DNA from: Pseudomonas piscis
GTDB taxonomy: Bacteria > Pseudomonadota > Gammaproteobacteria > Pseudomonadales > Pseudomonadaceae
DNA: 64,000 nucleotides
Assembly (NCBI RefSeq): GCF_009380155.1
Contig: NZ_WHUV01000004.1
Coordinates: 1 to 64,000, forward strand
Direction of reading: 5' to 3'
In this document: in pieces, positions 17,917 to 27,336 of the stretch
Layout of the letters: the number at the start of each line of letters is the position of its first letter
Position numbering within the stretch: the stretch's first letter is position 1
Program-made: the position numbers and the translations under genes
Notes under the pieces: model-generated
Databases searched by the model: none
Told to the model about the DNA's origin: nothing
What the model saw: only the letters and a program-made list of their open reading frames with translations

Positions 17917-18860
17917 AGGACCAGGCACCGATCGATCCCGCGGTGGTCGAGCAGGCCAGTGAGTGGCTGATGCTGCATTGGAACGGCGAGCTCGATGCAG
18001 CGCAGCGCGAGGCCTTTGCCGCCTGGCAGCGAGCCGATTCTGAGCATCGCCGGGCCTGGCAGCGCCTGCAGCAATTGCAACGGACCCTGGGCAGCGTGCC
18101 GGAGCATAGTTCCCATGTGCTGCTGGCCCAGCCTGTGGACCATCAGCGCCGCGCGGCGCTCAAGGTGCTTGGCCTGCTACTGATGGCCGGTGGCAGCGGT
18201 TACCTGGTGCAAGGCAGCCAGCCCTGGCGCGCGGCCTTCGCCGGGCAACATACCGCCACTGGCGAGATCCGCCACCTGACCCTGGACGATGGCAGTCTCC
18301 TGGAGCTCAACAGCGCCAGTGCCGTCGATGTCCTGTTCAGTGCCAGCGAAAGACGTATCCGCCTGGTCCAGGGAGAAATCCTGTTGACCAGCGGCCACGA
18401 CCCGAGGCCGCTGATCGTCGAAACCCCCGCTGGCGATATTCAGGCCCTGGGCACGCGCTTTGCCGTCCGCGAGCTGGACGGTGGCACCCGCATCGACCTG
18501 TACGAGGGGGCGTTGCGTGTCAGCCCCAGGCACGCCCCGGCGTTGCAACTCAATGCCGGTGAACGCCTGTGGTTCCGCGCCGACCAGGTCTCGGCCAGGC
18601 AGGCGGCGCAACTCAATGCCAGCAGCTGGAGCCAGGGCCGCCTGGTGGCCGAGCGCCAACCGCTGGGGCAGTTCGTGGCCGAGCTGGCGCGGTATCGCCC
18701 GGGGATACTGCGCTGCGACGAACAAGTGGCCGGCTTGCTGCTCACAGGTGTCTTTCCCCTGGCGGACAGCGACGCAGTGCTCGCGGCCCTGGAGCGATCG
18801 TTGCCAGTGCAGGTGCACAGGGTGACCCGCTACTGGGTGACCCTCAAGCCGCGCGCCTGA
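17913..18860 (+). CDS. FecR-type sigma regulator
   Basis: A 315-residue inner-membrane regulator of the preceding sigma factor. The N-terminal cytoplasmic DUF4880-like part (residues ~8-50, ASEWLMLHWNGELDAAQREAF) precedes one transmembrane helix (~75-93, LKVLGLLLMAGGSGYLVQG) and a periplasmic FecR domain (TATGEIRHLTLDDGS...). A C-terminal STN-like end (residues ~250-310) would receive the signal from the receptor's own N-terminal domain. The start overlaps the sigma stop. Specificity for the receptor at 18955 is inferred from adjacency. Confidence 0.88.
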   Translation: MKDQAPIDPAVVEQASEWLMLHWNGELDAAQREAFAAWQRADSEHRRAWQRLQQLQRTLGSVPEHSSHVLLAQPVDHQRRAALKVLGLLLMAGGSGYLVQGSQPWRAAFAGQHTATGEIRHLTLDDGSLLELNSASAVDVLFSASERRIRLVQGEILLTSGHDPRPLIVETPAGDIQALGTRFAVRELDGGTRIDLYEGALRVSPRHAPALQLNAGERLWFRADQVSARQAAQLNASSWSQGRLVAERQPLGQFVAELARYRPGILRCDEQVAGLLLTGVFPLADSDAVLAALERSLPVQVHRVTRYWVTLKPRA

Positions 18861-18954
18861 AGAAAAAAGTTGTGCTGGTGGTTGTCGATATTCTCGAGCT
18901 GTCCGGGATACCTCATGAAACCGATCAAGACGCATTCTCATGGGGAGTTCAGGA

Positions 18955-21420
18955 ATGCCTTACCAGACCGTCGCATCCATCTTGACCCCGGGCCCTGCTG
19001 CCCGACGCCGAGCCCTCATCGCCCTGCTGGCTATCGCTCCGGTGATGCCAGGCCTGGCCCTGGCCGATAGCGCCAGCCACAGCCAGGCGCGTGATTATCA
19101 GATCGCTGCAGGCAGTCTCGACCAGGTACTGAACAGTTTTGCCAGCGCCTCGGGAATCCTCCTGTCGGTGGATGCGAGCCTGACCGCCGGCAAGCACAGC
19201 GCTGGCCTGCAGGGCCGCTACGAGGTCGCCCAGGGCTTGCAAGCGCTGCTGGCCGGGAGTGGCTTGCAGGCGGTGCAGAGCGGTTCCAGCTGGAGCCTGC
19301 AACCTTTGCCCCAGGATGGGGGGCTGCAACTGTCTCCCACGCGGGTAGGCGCTACCCAATTCGACGAGGATGCCTGGGGCGCGGTGCCGGGGCTGGTGGC
19401 CAAGCGCAGCGCCACGGGCAGCAAGACCGATTCGGCACTGGTGGAGATCCCGCAGACCATCAACGTGGTCGGCGCCAAGGAAATCAAGGCCCGCGGCGCC
19501 CACAGCGTGACCGAGGCTCTGCTGTACACGCCTGGCATGACCGGTGGCGGTTTCGCCGATCGGGTGAAGATCTTCGACGAACCCACCTCCCGTGGCTTCG
19601 CCCCGATCCCCATGTACCTGGACGGCCTGCACCTGCCCTATGGCGGCGGCAGCACCGGTGGTGCCCTGCAGATCGAGCCGTATTCCCTGGAGCGCATCGA
19701 GGTGCTCAAGGGGCCGGCTTCGGTGCTGTACGGGCAGAACCAGCCGGGCGGTATCGTCAACATGGTCAGCAAGCGACCCACTGCCACGCCTTTGCACCAG
19801 TTGGTCCTGGAGGCCGGCAGCTACGACCACAAGAGCATCGCCTTGGACCTGGGCGGCCCGCTGGATGAGCAGGGGCAGTTCCTCTATCGCCTGACCGGTC
19901 TGGCCAACGACAGCCAGGCGGAAATCGACTACGTCCAGCAGCAGCGCCAGTTCATCGCTCCCAGCCTGACCTGGCGGCCTGACGACGATACCCAGTTGAC
20001 GCTGTTCGCCCAGTTCCAGAAGGACAACGACGTACCCGAGGCCCAGGGTCTGCCGAGCGTGGGCACGGTGTTTCGCAACCCCAATGGCAAGATCGATCGC
20101 GACCTGTTCCTTGGCGAGCCTGGGGTCAACGCCTATGACCGCCAGCAGTATGTATTGGGCTATGAGTTTTCCCATCGCTTGAACGACGTCTGGACCCTCA
20201 AGCAGAACGCTCGCTATGCCGATGTGGATGACCATTATCGTGCCCCGCTGCATGGCTACAGGTTCGTCAGCAACCCCAGGACCGGGCTCGACGACCAGCG
20301 CTACAGCACCCGCTACGGAGTGGACTGGAAGCAGCACAACAAGGTCTACGGCGTGGACAGCATCGCCCAGGCGGAATTCGATACCGGGCCTTTGCGCCAT
20401 ACCCTGGTGATGGGCCTGGACTACTACCATTCCAACTCGAAGTTCGATGGCAAGTACGACTTCAACCCGCCGATCATCGACCTCTTCACGCCCACCTATG
20501 GGCAGTCGCTGAATTTCGCGCGTCCTTACCAGTGGGACAACACCATCATCCAGACCGGCCTGTACCTGCAGGACCAGATCAAGTACGAGAAATGGGTGCT
20601 GGTGCTGGGCGGTCGCAAGGATTGGGCAGAGACCGACAACAAGGCGCCGCTCGGTGGTAGCCATACCAATGCCAGGGACCAGGCCTTCACTGGCCGTGCC
20701 GGGTTGGTGTACCTGTTCGACAATGGCCTGGCGCCCTTTGCCAGCTATTCGGAATCCTTCCTGCCGTTGAGCGGCACCGATGTGCATAACAGCGTGTTCG
20801 AACCGTCCACCGGCAAGCAGTACGAGGTGGGCATCAAGTACCAGCCGCCGGGCCAGGACAGCTTCGTGCAAGTGTCGGTCTATCAGCTGGACCAGGAGAA
20901 CATGCTCAGCGTCGACTTGGCCAACCCCGGGTTCAATGTCCAGACCGGCTCGATTCGCTCCCGGGGCATCGAGTTCGAAGCCAAGGCCAGCCTCAGCGAA
21001 TCCCTGGATATCACCGCCTCGGCGTCACGCAACGACATCAAGTACACCAAGGACAATGATGGGCGCGAAGGGCGGCACCCGGCGGGCATGCCTCCTTTGA
21101 CCGCCTCGTTGTGGCTCAACTACACCCTCCTCGGTGACACACCCCTGGCGGGCCTCGGGGCGGGCGTGGGGACGCGCTACGTCAAAAGCAGCTATGGCAC
21201 CGATTACGAGGGGGCGTTCCAGATTCCTTCCTACACCGTGTTCGATGCCAGCCTGTCCTATGACCTGGAAAAATCACCCCTGCAATGGAAGGGCGTGAAG
21301 CTGGCGCTGAACGTGAAGAACGTCACCGACAAGACCTATGTGGCCAATTGCACCAGTGACTGGGACTGCTACTACGGCGAGGGGCGCACCATGGTCTCGA
21401 GCCTGACCTACGACTGGTAA
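18955..21420 (+). CDS. TonB-dependent siderophore receptor with signalling (STN) domain
   Basis: An 821-residue outer-membrane receptor. I chose the ATG at 18955 because GGGGAG lies eight bases upstream; an in-frame ATG at 18940 would leave an odd leader. After the signal peptide (ends PGLALA) comes an STN domain (~35-110, YQIAAGSLDQVLNSFA) that marks it as a sensor feeding FecR. The plug follows (~155-300; RIEVLKGPASVLYGQNQPG), then a 22-strand barrel ending in LTYDW. A Cys pair near the C-terminus (NCTSDWDCYYGEGRT) is reminiscent of hydroxamate (ferrioxamine/ferrichrome) receptors. The ligand is not determinable from sequence alone. Confidence 0.9.
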   Translation: MPYQTVASILTPGPAARRRALIALLAIAPVMPGLALADSASHSQARDYQIAAGSLDQVLNSFASASGILLSVDASLTAGKHSAGLQGRYEVAQGLQALLAGSGLQAVQSGSSWSLQPLPQDGGLQLSPTRVGATQFDEDAWGAVPGLVAKRSATGSKTDSALVEIPQTINVVGAKEIKARGAHSVTEALLYTPGMTGGGFADRVKIFDEPTSRGFAPIPMYLDGLHLPYGGGSTGGALQIEPYSLERIEVLKGPASVLYGQNQPGGIVNMVSKRPTATPLHQLVLEAGSYDHKSIALDLGGPLDEQGQFLYRLTGLANDSQAEIDYVQQQRQFIAPSLTWRPDDDTQLTLFAQFQKDNDVPEAQGLPSVGTVFRNPNGKIDRDLFLGEPGVNAYDRQQYVLGYEFSHRLNDVWTLKQNARYADVDDHYRAPLHGYRFVSNPRTGLDDQRYSTRYGVDWKQHNKVYGVDSIAQAEFDTGPLRHTLVMGLDYYHSNSKFDGKYDFNPPIIDLFTPTYGQSLNFARPYQWDNTIIQTGLYLQDQIKYEKWVLVLGGRKDWAETDNKAPLGGSHTNARDQAFTGRAGLVYLFDNGLAPFASYSESFLPLSGTDVHNSVFEPSTGKQYEVGIKYQPPGQDSFVQVSVYQLDQENMLSVDLANPGFNVQTGSIRSRGIEFEAKASLSESLDITASASRNDIKYTKDNDGREGRHPAGMPPLTASLWLNYTLLGDTPLAGLGAGVGTRYVKSSYGTDYEGAFQIPSYTVFDASLSYDLEKSPLQWKGVKLALNVKNVTDKTYVANCTSDWDCYYGEGRTMVSSLTYDW

Positions 21421-21471
21421 GGGGGCGAGTCGAACGCAGCGGTTCACTGGCGGGCCAGCCGCGCCATGCCT

Positions 21472-22191
21472 TCAGGGGTTCTGCAGGAACACCACGTAGC
21501 CTTTGAACCAGGGGCTGTCGCGCAGCGCCTGCGGTTCCTCCCAGGCGCCACCCTGGATCAGCCCGACCTTGTAGGGCAGGCCCATGCGGTCCAGGCGCGG
21601 CAGGTAGGCGCCATAGTTGGCGATGCTGTGGCGGCCCTGGTAGGTCTGCACCACCACTTCGTCCACCACGCCCTTGAGCTGGCCGATGGCTTGCGGGTCG
21701 GCGTTGCTGCCCCAGTCCATCAGGCCGGTGATGCTCAGGCGGTACTGCGCCGGCAGGCGCTGGCGCAGGTCCCGCAGGAACTGGCCGTAGCGCTCCAGGT
21801 CACGGGTGCCGCTGTCGAAGTCGATCTGGATACCCACCACCCGGGTGCCGCTGTTCTGCCAGCGCTGCACCTGGCCCAGCAACTGCTGGTAGACCTTCTC
21901 TGGCCAGGCCAGGGTGTGGGCGCGATACACCACCCACACCTGTTCCTGGCGCAGTTGCGACACCGGCAGGCCCTGGGCGATGAGCTCGACACCCCGTGCC
22001 GGCTGGCGCCGTGAACGGCTGACCTGGCCCTGGAGGATGTACAGGGTCCTGGCCTGGGCCAGCACCGGTTGGGTCTTGACGCCGCTCCACAGCCAGAAGG
22101 CATCGTGGTCGGCGGCGTCCACCGCTGCGGCCGCCGGATTCGTCCAGCACAGCCACAGCAGCAACAGGCAGCAGCCCAGGTATTTTCTCAC
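21472..22191 (-). CDS. DUF3142 exported protein
   Basis: About 239 residues. The GTG at 22191 overlaps the TGA of the upstream gene (GTGA), so it is probably translationally coupled; a longer in-frame ATG at 22218 exists but would overlap more. The start (VRKYLGCCLLLLWLCWTNPAAAA) is a signal peptide. The body has alternating strand/helix words such as VVGIQIDFDSGTRD, YRLSITGLMDW and VDEVVVQTYQGR, which look like a TIM-barrel glycoside-hydrolase-like fold with acidic residues at strand ends; this agrees with my recollection of DUF3142. Function unknown; the coupled neighbour is the only context. It converges on the TonB receptor with about 50 bases between. Confidence 0.75.
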   Translation of the reverse strand: MRKYLGCCLLLLWLCWTNPAAAAVDAADHDAFWLWSGVKTQPVLAQARTLYILQGQVSRSRRQPARGVELIAQGLPVSQLRQEQVWVVYRAHTLAWPEKVYQQLLGQVQRWQNSGTRVVGIQIDFDSGTRDLERYGQFLRDLRQRLPAQYRLSITGLMDWGSNADPQAIGQLKGVVDEVVVQTYQGRHSIANYGAYLPRLDRMGLPYKVGLIQGGAWEEPQALRDSPWFKGYVVFLQNP

Positions 22192-24404
22192 CAGTAGTAA
22201 CGCAGCGACTGGGCCCACTGGGTGTCCCCCAGCTTGGTCTTCAACTGGCGGAACCAGGCCTTGCGTACCTCTGGCTCGACACCCTTGCCGCCACAGCGGT
22301 TGTTGCCCGAGGAGGCGTAGCAGTAGATCCCCCGGTACAGGGCGAAGGCCCGCTCATCGCGGCTGGCCTTGGGGTTGTCGATCACCTTGCGGTAGCTGTC
22401 GAGCCGCGAGTAGGTGCTGCCCGGGAACTGGTCCGGGGTGCCGCCCAGGCGCTCGGCCTCGGGCTTGGTATCCAGGGGCATCTGGTCGAAGTTGTTCAGC
22501 CGTATGAACTCCGCCAGGCACAACAGGCTAGCGGGGGACTTGGGGTCTTTCTGCAAGCTCGCCGCAGTCTCGGCAATGCCCGGGCATGTGTAGTTGGCGC
22601 TCTCGCCCGCCTCACCCTGGCCATTCCAGTCGAACACCTGCAGCGAAGGGCCGTCGGCGTAGATGTAGCCCAGGTAGTTGCCGATGTTGTCGTTGGATAG
22701 GACGCCCTTGCCCTGGCTCGTATCCAGGCCCTGGTTGACGCTGTGCAAGTCTTCGGTGAAGGCGGCGTACCGGCCACGGGTCAGGTTCTTGTACAGCAGG
22801 ACGAAGTACGCGGTGTTGCGTTCCTCGAGCGAATCGGCCTGGCGAGCTTGCTGGCGCAGTAGCTCGGGCGAGGCCACATGGCGCAGGAGGATGGCGCGCA
22901 CCTGGGCGGACTCGATCGGCGAGTCGGCGGCGAACACCTTGGCCAGTTCGCCGCTGCGTTCGTAGGTGTAGGCCAGGGCCAGTTCCAGTTGTTCGCGTTG
23001 CAACGGTTGCTTGGCCAGGGGCAGCAGTTGCAGCCACAGCTGCGTTGCGCCCTTCCAGTCTTGCTGGGCCTGCATGGCCAGGCCGCGCAGGGTCTGCTGG
23101 CTGAAGGCCAGGTAGTCCAGTTGGGCTGGAATCTGCGTCGGCAATTGCTTGAGCGCTGTTGCTGGCTGCTGCTCGACAAACAGGGTGAAGGCCGCTTGCA
23201 GATAGTCGTACAAGGCCGGTTGCTCGCTGAACAGGGCCTTGTGTTGCGTTAAGGCTTCGCGGGTCAGCCTGGACGATGGATCTTTGCGCATGTCCATCAG
23301 GTCCCGGACCGCCAGCAGCAGTGGGACCCGGATATCGGCGTCGGGATTGTCCAGCAGCTTGTAGTCGATCTCCGCCACCAGGTCGTCCTGGCGCTTGTCG
23401 TCGGAGTTGTCCGATCTCCGGGTCAGTTGCTGGCCGTAGTCATCGGCCAGGGCCCGGGTATCGCCTTGCAGCCAGTGCACACGGCGGATCAGCCCCTGGG
23501 CGGACACGGCATAGAGCCCCTGTGGATAAGTTTTCAGGTAGGCATCGAAGCCTGCCCCGGCCTGTTGCAGCGCCGACTTATCCACAAGCTTGAGGTTGAC
23601 CGTGCCCCATTCGTCCAGGGCGTTCTGCTGGGCCTGGTTGAGAGCGGTGCGCGCCAGCATGTAGGTGGCCGTCTCGGCCAGCCAGGGCAGGGCGTTGTCC
23701 TTGAGGCTGGTGAAGCCCCTGGTCGCGTCATCGAAGTGACCGTCATAGAACTGGACGCTGGCCTGCAGATAGCTGGCCAGGTCGCGAGCCGGGGCAGAAG
23801 CCAGGTTTGCCGGCAGAAGGTCGTCCAGCGGGTTGGCTTCCCAGGAACAGGCTCCCAGCAGTTTGATCCGGGCCTGGGCCAGGGCCTGGCGGTCAGCGGG
23901 ACTCAGTTGCGGGTTGTCCAGTTGAGCGACGAAGGCCAGGGCGCTGGCGTCCGAGTTGCTGCGGCAGCGGCTGCCTTCGCCCTCGATGAAGTTGTCCCCG
24001 GCGGCCTTCTGGTTGTCGCGGGAGATGCCCAGGGCCTGCAGCCGGCTGTTGAGCTCGGTGGCAGCGGGAGACTGGCTTGCCTTGGCGCTGTCGCCGTCGT
24101 GCTCGTCCGCCGGGTCCAGTGGCCGCAAGCGGTATGTCGGGAAGGGCACGGGGCCGAAACCCAGGCTCAGGTCATCTTTGGTCAGCGCGCGGGGCACCAG
24201 CGCCAGGCTGCCCTGGTCGGCCATCAACAGGCGCAGGTTGACCCGGCTGTCGTTGCCTGGGCTGAGGAAGGGCAGGTTGCTGCAGCCGTCCAGTCGGTGG
24301 GAGTAGAGCTTCCAGGTCGGTGCACAGAAGTCGTCGGAGCTGGCCTGGGCCTGGCCGGCACAGAGAGTGGCCAGGAGCAATGACGAGAGGAGAGCGATGC
24401 GCAT
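22188..24404 (-). CDS. Exported protein of unknown function, helical-repeat type
   Basis: 738 residues beginning with a clear signal peptide (MRIALLSSLLLATLCAGQAQA). Most of the mature part is Leu/Ala-rich helix with TPR-like spacing (for example residues ~180-300 and 400-520), and it has Cys pairs near both ends (FCAPTW..LDGCSN; YCYASSGNNRCGG) that suggest periplasmic disulfides. I recognise no catalytic motif. It precedes and overlaps the DUF3142 gene, so the two probably act together in the periplasm or outer membrane. The upstream region carries GGAGG-like bases around 24420, giving a reasonable start. Confidence 0.7.
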   Translation of the reverse strand: MRIALLSSLLLATLCAGQAQASSDDFCAPTWKLYSHRLDGCSNLPFLSPGNDSRVNLRLLMADQGSLALVPRALTKDDLSLGFGPVPFPTYRLRPLDPADEHDGDSAKASQSPAATELNSRLQALGISRDNQKAAGDNFIEGEGSRCRSNSDASALAFVAQLDNPQLSPADRQALAQARIKLLGACSWEANPLDDLLPANLASAPARDLASYLQASVQFYDGHFDDATRGFTSLKDNALPWLAETATYMLARTALNQAQQNALDEWGTVNLKLVDKSALQQAGAGFDAYLKTYPQGLYAVSAQGLIRRVHWLQGDTRALADDYGQQLTRRSDNSDDKRQDDLVAEIDYKLLDNPDADIRVPLLLAVRDLMDMRKDPSSRLTREALTQHKALFSEQPALYDYLQAAFTLFVEQQPATALKQLPTQIPAQLDYLAFSQQTLRGLAMQAQQDWKGATQLWLQLLPLAKQPLQREQLELALAYTYERSGELAKVFAADSPIESAQVRAILLRHVASPELLRQQARQADSLEERNTAYFVLLYKNLTRGRYAAFTEDLHSVNQGLDTSQGKGVLSNDNIGNYLGYIYADGPSLQVFDWNGQGEAGESANYTCPGIAETAASLQKDPKSPASLLCLAEFIRLNNFDQMPLDTKPEAERLGGTPDQFPGSTYSRLDSYRKVIDNPKASRDERAFALYRGIYCYASSGNNRCGGKGVEPEVRKAWFRQLKTKLGDTQWAQSLRYYW

Positions 24405-24813
24405 GAATTGTCCCTAATTCAGGAGGCCATCAGGACAAGCCTTCAGCTGTTGATGAGTGAGGTGGACGGCCGATGCGCGGATTATATGGCCATCCGCCCG
24501 GTTCTGCTGTGCGCCGATCGACAGCGCGGCTGCGCGCGTAGCGAAGGCGGGTGATTTATCGAAGCGCGCGCAACTGTAGGTCCCGGACAAGCCAGGTCAC
24601 GCTGTTCACTTAAGCAAGGTGATCCCCTGTAGGAGCAGCCGGTAGCGCGTGTCTACTGGATAGGCGCAAGGCCCTGAAGTCCATCGCCGGCAAGCCTCGC
24701 TCCTACAAGCTCCTTGACTGATCGGCATTACGCACAAGCCCCGGGGGTTCTGGCCTACAATCAGCGCGTCATGGCTCCGGGTGGGAGCGCAGATCTATCG
24801 GCAGAGGGTGGTG
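24405..24813. other. Intergenic region with divergent 5' ends
   Basis: This 409-base gap separates the minus-strand exported protein from the plus-strand glycosyltransferase, so both promoters lie here. Apart from the REP element at 24628-24707 I see no further gene or RNA. The short reading frames in it have atypical codon use and no ribosome sites. Confidence 0.5.
24628..24707. repeat. REP-type extragenic palindrome
   Basis: TGTAGGAGC at 24628-24636 is inverted as GCTCCTACA at 24699-24707, and the right half contains ATCGCCGGCAAGCCTCGCTC, the familiar core of fluorescent-pseudomonad REP/REPIN elements. The intervening bases are imperfectly paired. Such elements are extragenic and moved by RAYT-type transposases; none is encoded in this window. 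Confidence 0.75.
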
Positions 24814-26400
24814 ATGGGCGTACCGAGTACCGAGCAAACGGCCAAGCAGCTGTATCGCCAGGCTGTCACGCATTCGCAGCCCCTGGCGCAATTGCTTCGT
24901 GAACCCTGGCTGGTGCCGCTGCTGTTGCTGGCCCTGGCCTTGCGTTTCTACGAGCTGACGGCGGCGGCGATCTGGGGCGACGAGGGATCCAGTGTTTTGT
25001 TGGCCCAGTTCCCGCTGGCGGGCATCTGGAGCCACGCCGCCTACGATGTCCATCCGCCGCTGTATTTCCTCCTGCTGCATGGCTGGATCGGCCTGTTCGG
25101 CGATTCGATCCTGTCGATCCGCCTGATGAGTGCGTTGCCTGGGGCGCTCGCGGTATTCCTCGGGACCTGGTTGATGCGCCTGGTGGCCGGCCGGCGGGCC
25201 ACGCTGCTGGCCTGCCTGCTGCTGGCGCTGCTGCCTACCGCCGTGCGCTACAGCCAGGAAGTGCGCATGTATTCGCTGCTGGGGGTGTGGCTGCTGGGAG
25301 CGACCCTGGCCCTGGTCTACTGGGTGCGGGCGCCACATCGCCGCCGCTACCTGGTGATCTACGCGTTGCTGATGGCGGCCGGTTTCTATACCCACTACTT
25401 CACGGCGTTCTGCGTGGTCTCGCACTGGCTCTACCTGGCCCTGGCCCGGCCCCAGGAAGAAACGGCCCGGCACTTCCTGCGGCGCCGGAGCTGGTGGTGG
25501 GCCAACGTCGTCATCGTGCTGCTGTTCCTGCCCTGGCTGCCGGGGCTGGTGGACCTGCTGCTGCACATGGATGAATTGAAGGCCGGCGGCGATGTCGGCT
25601 GGGAGCCACCGGTCACCCTGCGTTCATTGCCTTCGATGATCTGGCAACTGCTGGCCCAGGACGATGGCGAAAGCATGCCCTGGTGGTTGTTCGTCAGCCT
25701 GCCAGCATTGCTGGCGGCGGTGCTGGCCTACCTGCTTTGCAGCGATCGCAGCCGATCCCGCCTGGCTACCTTGCTGGTGATCTACAGCGTCTTGCCTCTT
25801 TTGCTGGTGTTCGCGGTGTCGTTCATCTCCCCGGTATTCATCGAGCGCTACCTGACGGTGCCAGCCCTCGGGCTACCGTTGTGCCTGGCCCTGGCCATCG
25901 ACCGGCTGGCGCAACGCTTCAAGATCCTGGCCGTGGCGCTGCTGCTAGTGGTGCTGGCGGTGTTCGGAGTGGGCCTGAAGAACAACTACACCGTGGATGC
26001 CGACGACCAGTTCAACAACATGGTCGAGTACATGAATCGCCATACCCTGCCTGGCGACCAGGTGGTGCTAGGCGATATGTTCTGGTACCTGACCTGGGGT
26101 TACTACGACCGCAGCCATATCGCTCCGCGGCTGTTCACGCCGCCTGGCGCGGCAGGCGTGTCGACCCGGCCCAACCGCTATGGCTTCGGCACCCTGATCG
26201 ATGAAAACGCCGAGGTCAGCCTCGATCGCCTGGACGACCTGCCGCCGGGCAATGGACGGGTCTGGCTGGTGATGAGCCGGGTCGATCCGGACGAATTCCC
26301 AGTGATTCCAGCTCATTGGCGCAAGCTCGACCAACATGCCGGCGGCGACACCCAGGCCGTGCTCTATGAAACCTGCGACTGGGCTTGTCCGGGGCGCTGA
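24814..26400 (+). CDS. GT39-like polytopic glycosyltransferase
   Basis: 528 residues from the ATG at 24814 (preceded by GAGGGTGGTG; an upstream GTG at 24781 lacks such a site). About ten transmembrane segments occupy residues ~25-390 and a soluble periplasmic tail follows. The first periplasmic loop carries WGDEGSS, the acidic Asp/Glu motif of ArnT/PMT-type enzymes, and VHPPLYF follows, also typical. Such enzymes move a sugar from a polyprenyl-phosphate carrier to lipid A, protein or another acceptor. No arn, wzx or other glycan gene is adjacent, so the acceptor cannot be named. Confidence 0.8.
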   Translation: MGVPSTEQTAKQLYRQAVTHSQPLAQLLREPWLVPLLLLALALRFYELTAAAIWGDEGSSVLLAQFPLAGIWSHAAYDVHPPLYFLLLHGWIGLFGDSILSIRLMSALPGALAVFLGTWLMRLVAGRRATLLACLLLALLPTAVRYSQEVRMYSLLGVWLLGATLALVYWVRAPHRRRYLVIYALLMAAGFYTHYFTAFCVVSHWLYLALARPQEETARHFLRRRSWWWANVVIVLLFLPWLPGLVDLLLHMDELKAGGDVGWEPPVTLRSLPSMIWQLLAQDDGESMPWWLFVSLPALLAAVLAYLLCSDRSRSRLATLLVIYSVLPLLLVFAVSFISPVFIERYLTVPALGLPLCLALAIDRLAQRFKILAVALLLVVLAVFGVGLKNNYTVDADDQFNNMVEYMNRHTLPGDQVVLGDMFWYLTWGYYDRSHIAPRLFTPPGAAGVSTRPNRYGFGTLIDENAEVSLDRLDDLPPGNGRVWLVMSRVDPDEFPVIPAHWRKLDQHAGGDTQAVLYETCDWACPGR

Positions 26401-26553
26401 GCAGGCGCTCTCCCGGCCTGTGGATAACGCCGGCTCGCCGCGAGTGTCCGGGATCACCGTTGGGAAGTTGTTCCGGCACCTGGCCGCACCCGGCCTAGAC
26501 TTGCATCAGGGAGTCACAGTCCTGTCCCCGTGGCCGGGGCACCGAGGTGCATC

Positions 26554-27015
26554 ATGCGTATGGCAAGAACCGTGCAACACAGTCTGGAGCAAGCCCACTG
26601 CCAGTTCGACCTGGTAACCCATCCCCATTCGGCCAGCAGCCTGGAAACGGCTCGGGTGGCGGGAGTGCCGGCGGAGCGCCTGGCCAAGTCGGTGATCCTC
26701 GACGACCAGCACGGGCGCTACCTGATGGCGGTGCTGCCGGCCAGCCGCCACCTGGACCTGGACAAGGTACGCGGCAGCGACCAGTGGCGAGTCACCCGGG
26801 AAAGCACCCTGGCGTACCTGTTCAACGACTGCGAGCGTGGCGCGGTGCCGGCCCTGGGCGAGTCCTACGGGCTGGACGTGGTCATCGACCCATTGCTGAC
26901 CCGCCAGAAAGACATCTACCTGGAGGCCGGAAACCACCACAGCCTGGTGCACATGAGCATGGCCGAATACCTGCGGATGGTGCCCAATGCCGAGGTCTGC
27001 GAAGTCTGTCACTGA
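26554..27015 (+). CDS. YbaK/ProX-type aminoacyl-tRNA deacylase
   Basis: A 153-residue cytoplasmic protein of the YbaK/ProRS-editing fold, which hydrolyses mischarged tRNAs. Supporting words are ARVAGVPAERLAKSVILDD (substrate-loop Lys), YLMAVLPASRHLDLDKVR and EAGNHHSLVHMS at the end. Starting at ATG 26554 (MRMARTVQHS) avoids an unlikely proline/cysteine-rich leader from 26530. The C-terminus adds a Cys-rich tail (EVCEVCH) that could bind metal. It sits 14 bases before the DUF2789 gene and may share its transcript. Confidence 0.8.
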   Translation: MRMARTVQHSLEQAHCQFDLVTHPHSASSLETARVAGVPAERLAKSVILDDQHGRYLMAVLPASRHLDLDKVRGSDQWRVTRESTLAYLFNDCERGAVPALGESYGLDVVIDPLLTRQKDIYLEAGNHHSLVHMSMAEYLRMVPNAEVCEVCH

Positions 27016-27029
27016 TCAGGAGCCCTACC

Positions 27030-27278
27030 ATGGAATCACCGACCCACAACCTGCCAGCGCTGTTCAAGCAACTGGGGCTGGCCGATGACCCGGTGAGCAT
27101 CGACCGCTTCATCACCACCCATTCCCCGCTGAAACCGGAACTGCACCTGGCGGATGCGTTTTTCTGGAGCAAGAGCCAGGCGGATTTTTTACGCGATGAA
27201 ATCCTCGACGATGCCGACTGGGCCGAGGTGGTGGACCAACTGGATGTGTTGTTGAGGAAGGGGCGGGGAGGAGGATGA
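27030..27278 (+). CDS. Small DUF2789-family protein
   Basis: 82 residues starting at ATG 27030 with CAGGAG eight bases upstream. Words such as LPALFKQLGLADDP, IDRFITTHSPL and LHLADAFFWSKSQADFL match my memory of the short DUF2789 family found in proteobacteria; its function is unknown. It is acidic, with no signal peptide or membrane segment. It follows the YbaK-type gene closely. Confidence 0.8.
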   Translation: MESPTHNLPALFKQLGLADDPVSIDRFITTHSPLKPELHLADAFFWSKSQADFLRDEILDDADWAEVVDQLDVLLRKGRGGG

Positions 27279-27314
27279 GCTGTGGTTGTTGGGAGCGATA
27301 ATTTAGACCAGAAT

Positions 27315-27336
27315 CATGACCTGAATTGAGGTCATG
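27315..27336. promoter_or_regulatory. Palindromic operator overlapping the antitoxin start codon
   Basis: CATGACCT, six bases, AGGTCATG: perfect 8-base arms, with the last ATG of the right arm (27334-27336) serving as the antitoxin start codon. This is the expected position for autoregulation of a type II toxin-antitoxin operon by the antitoxin or the complex. Binding is inferred. Confidence 0.65.
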
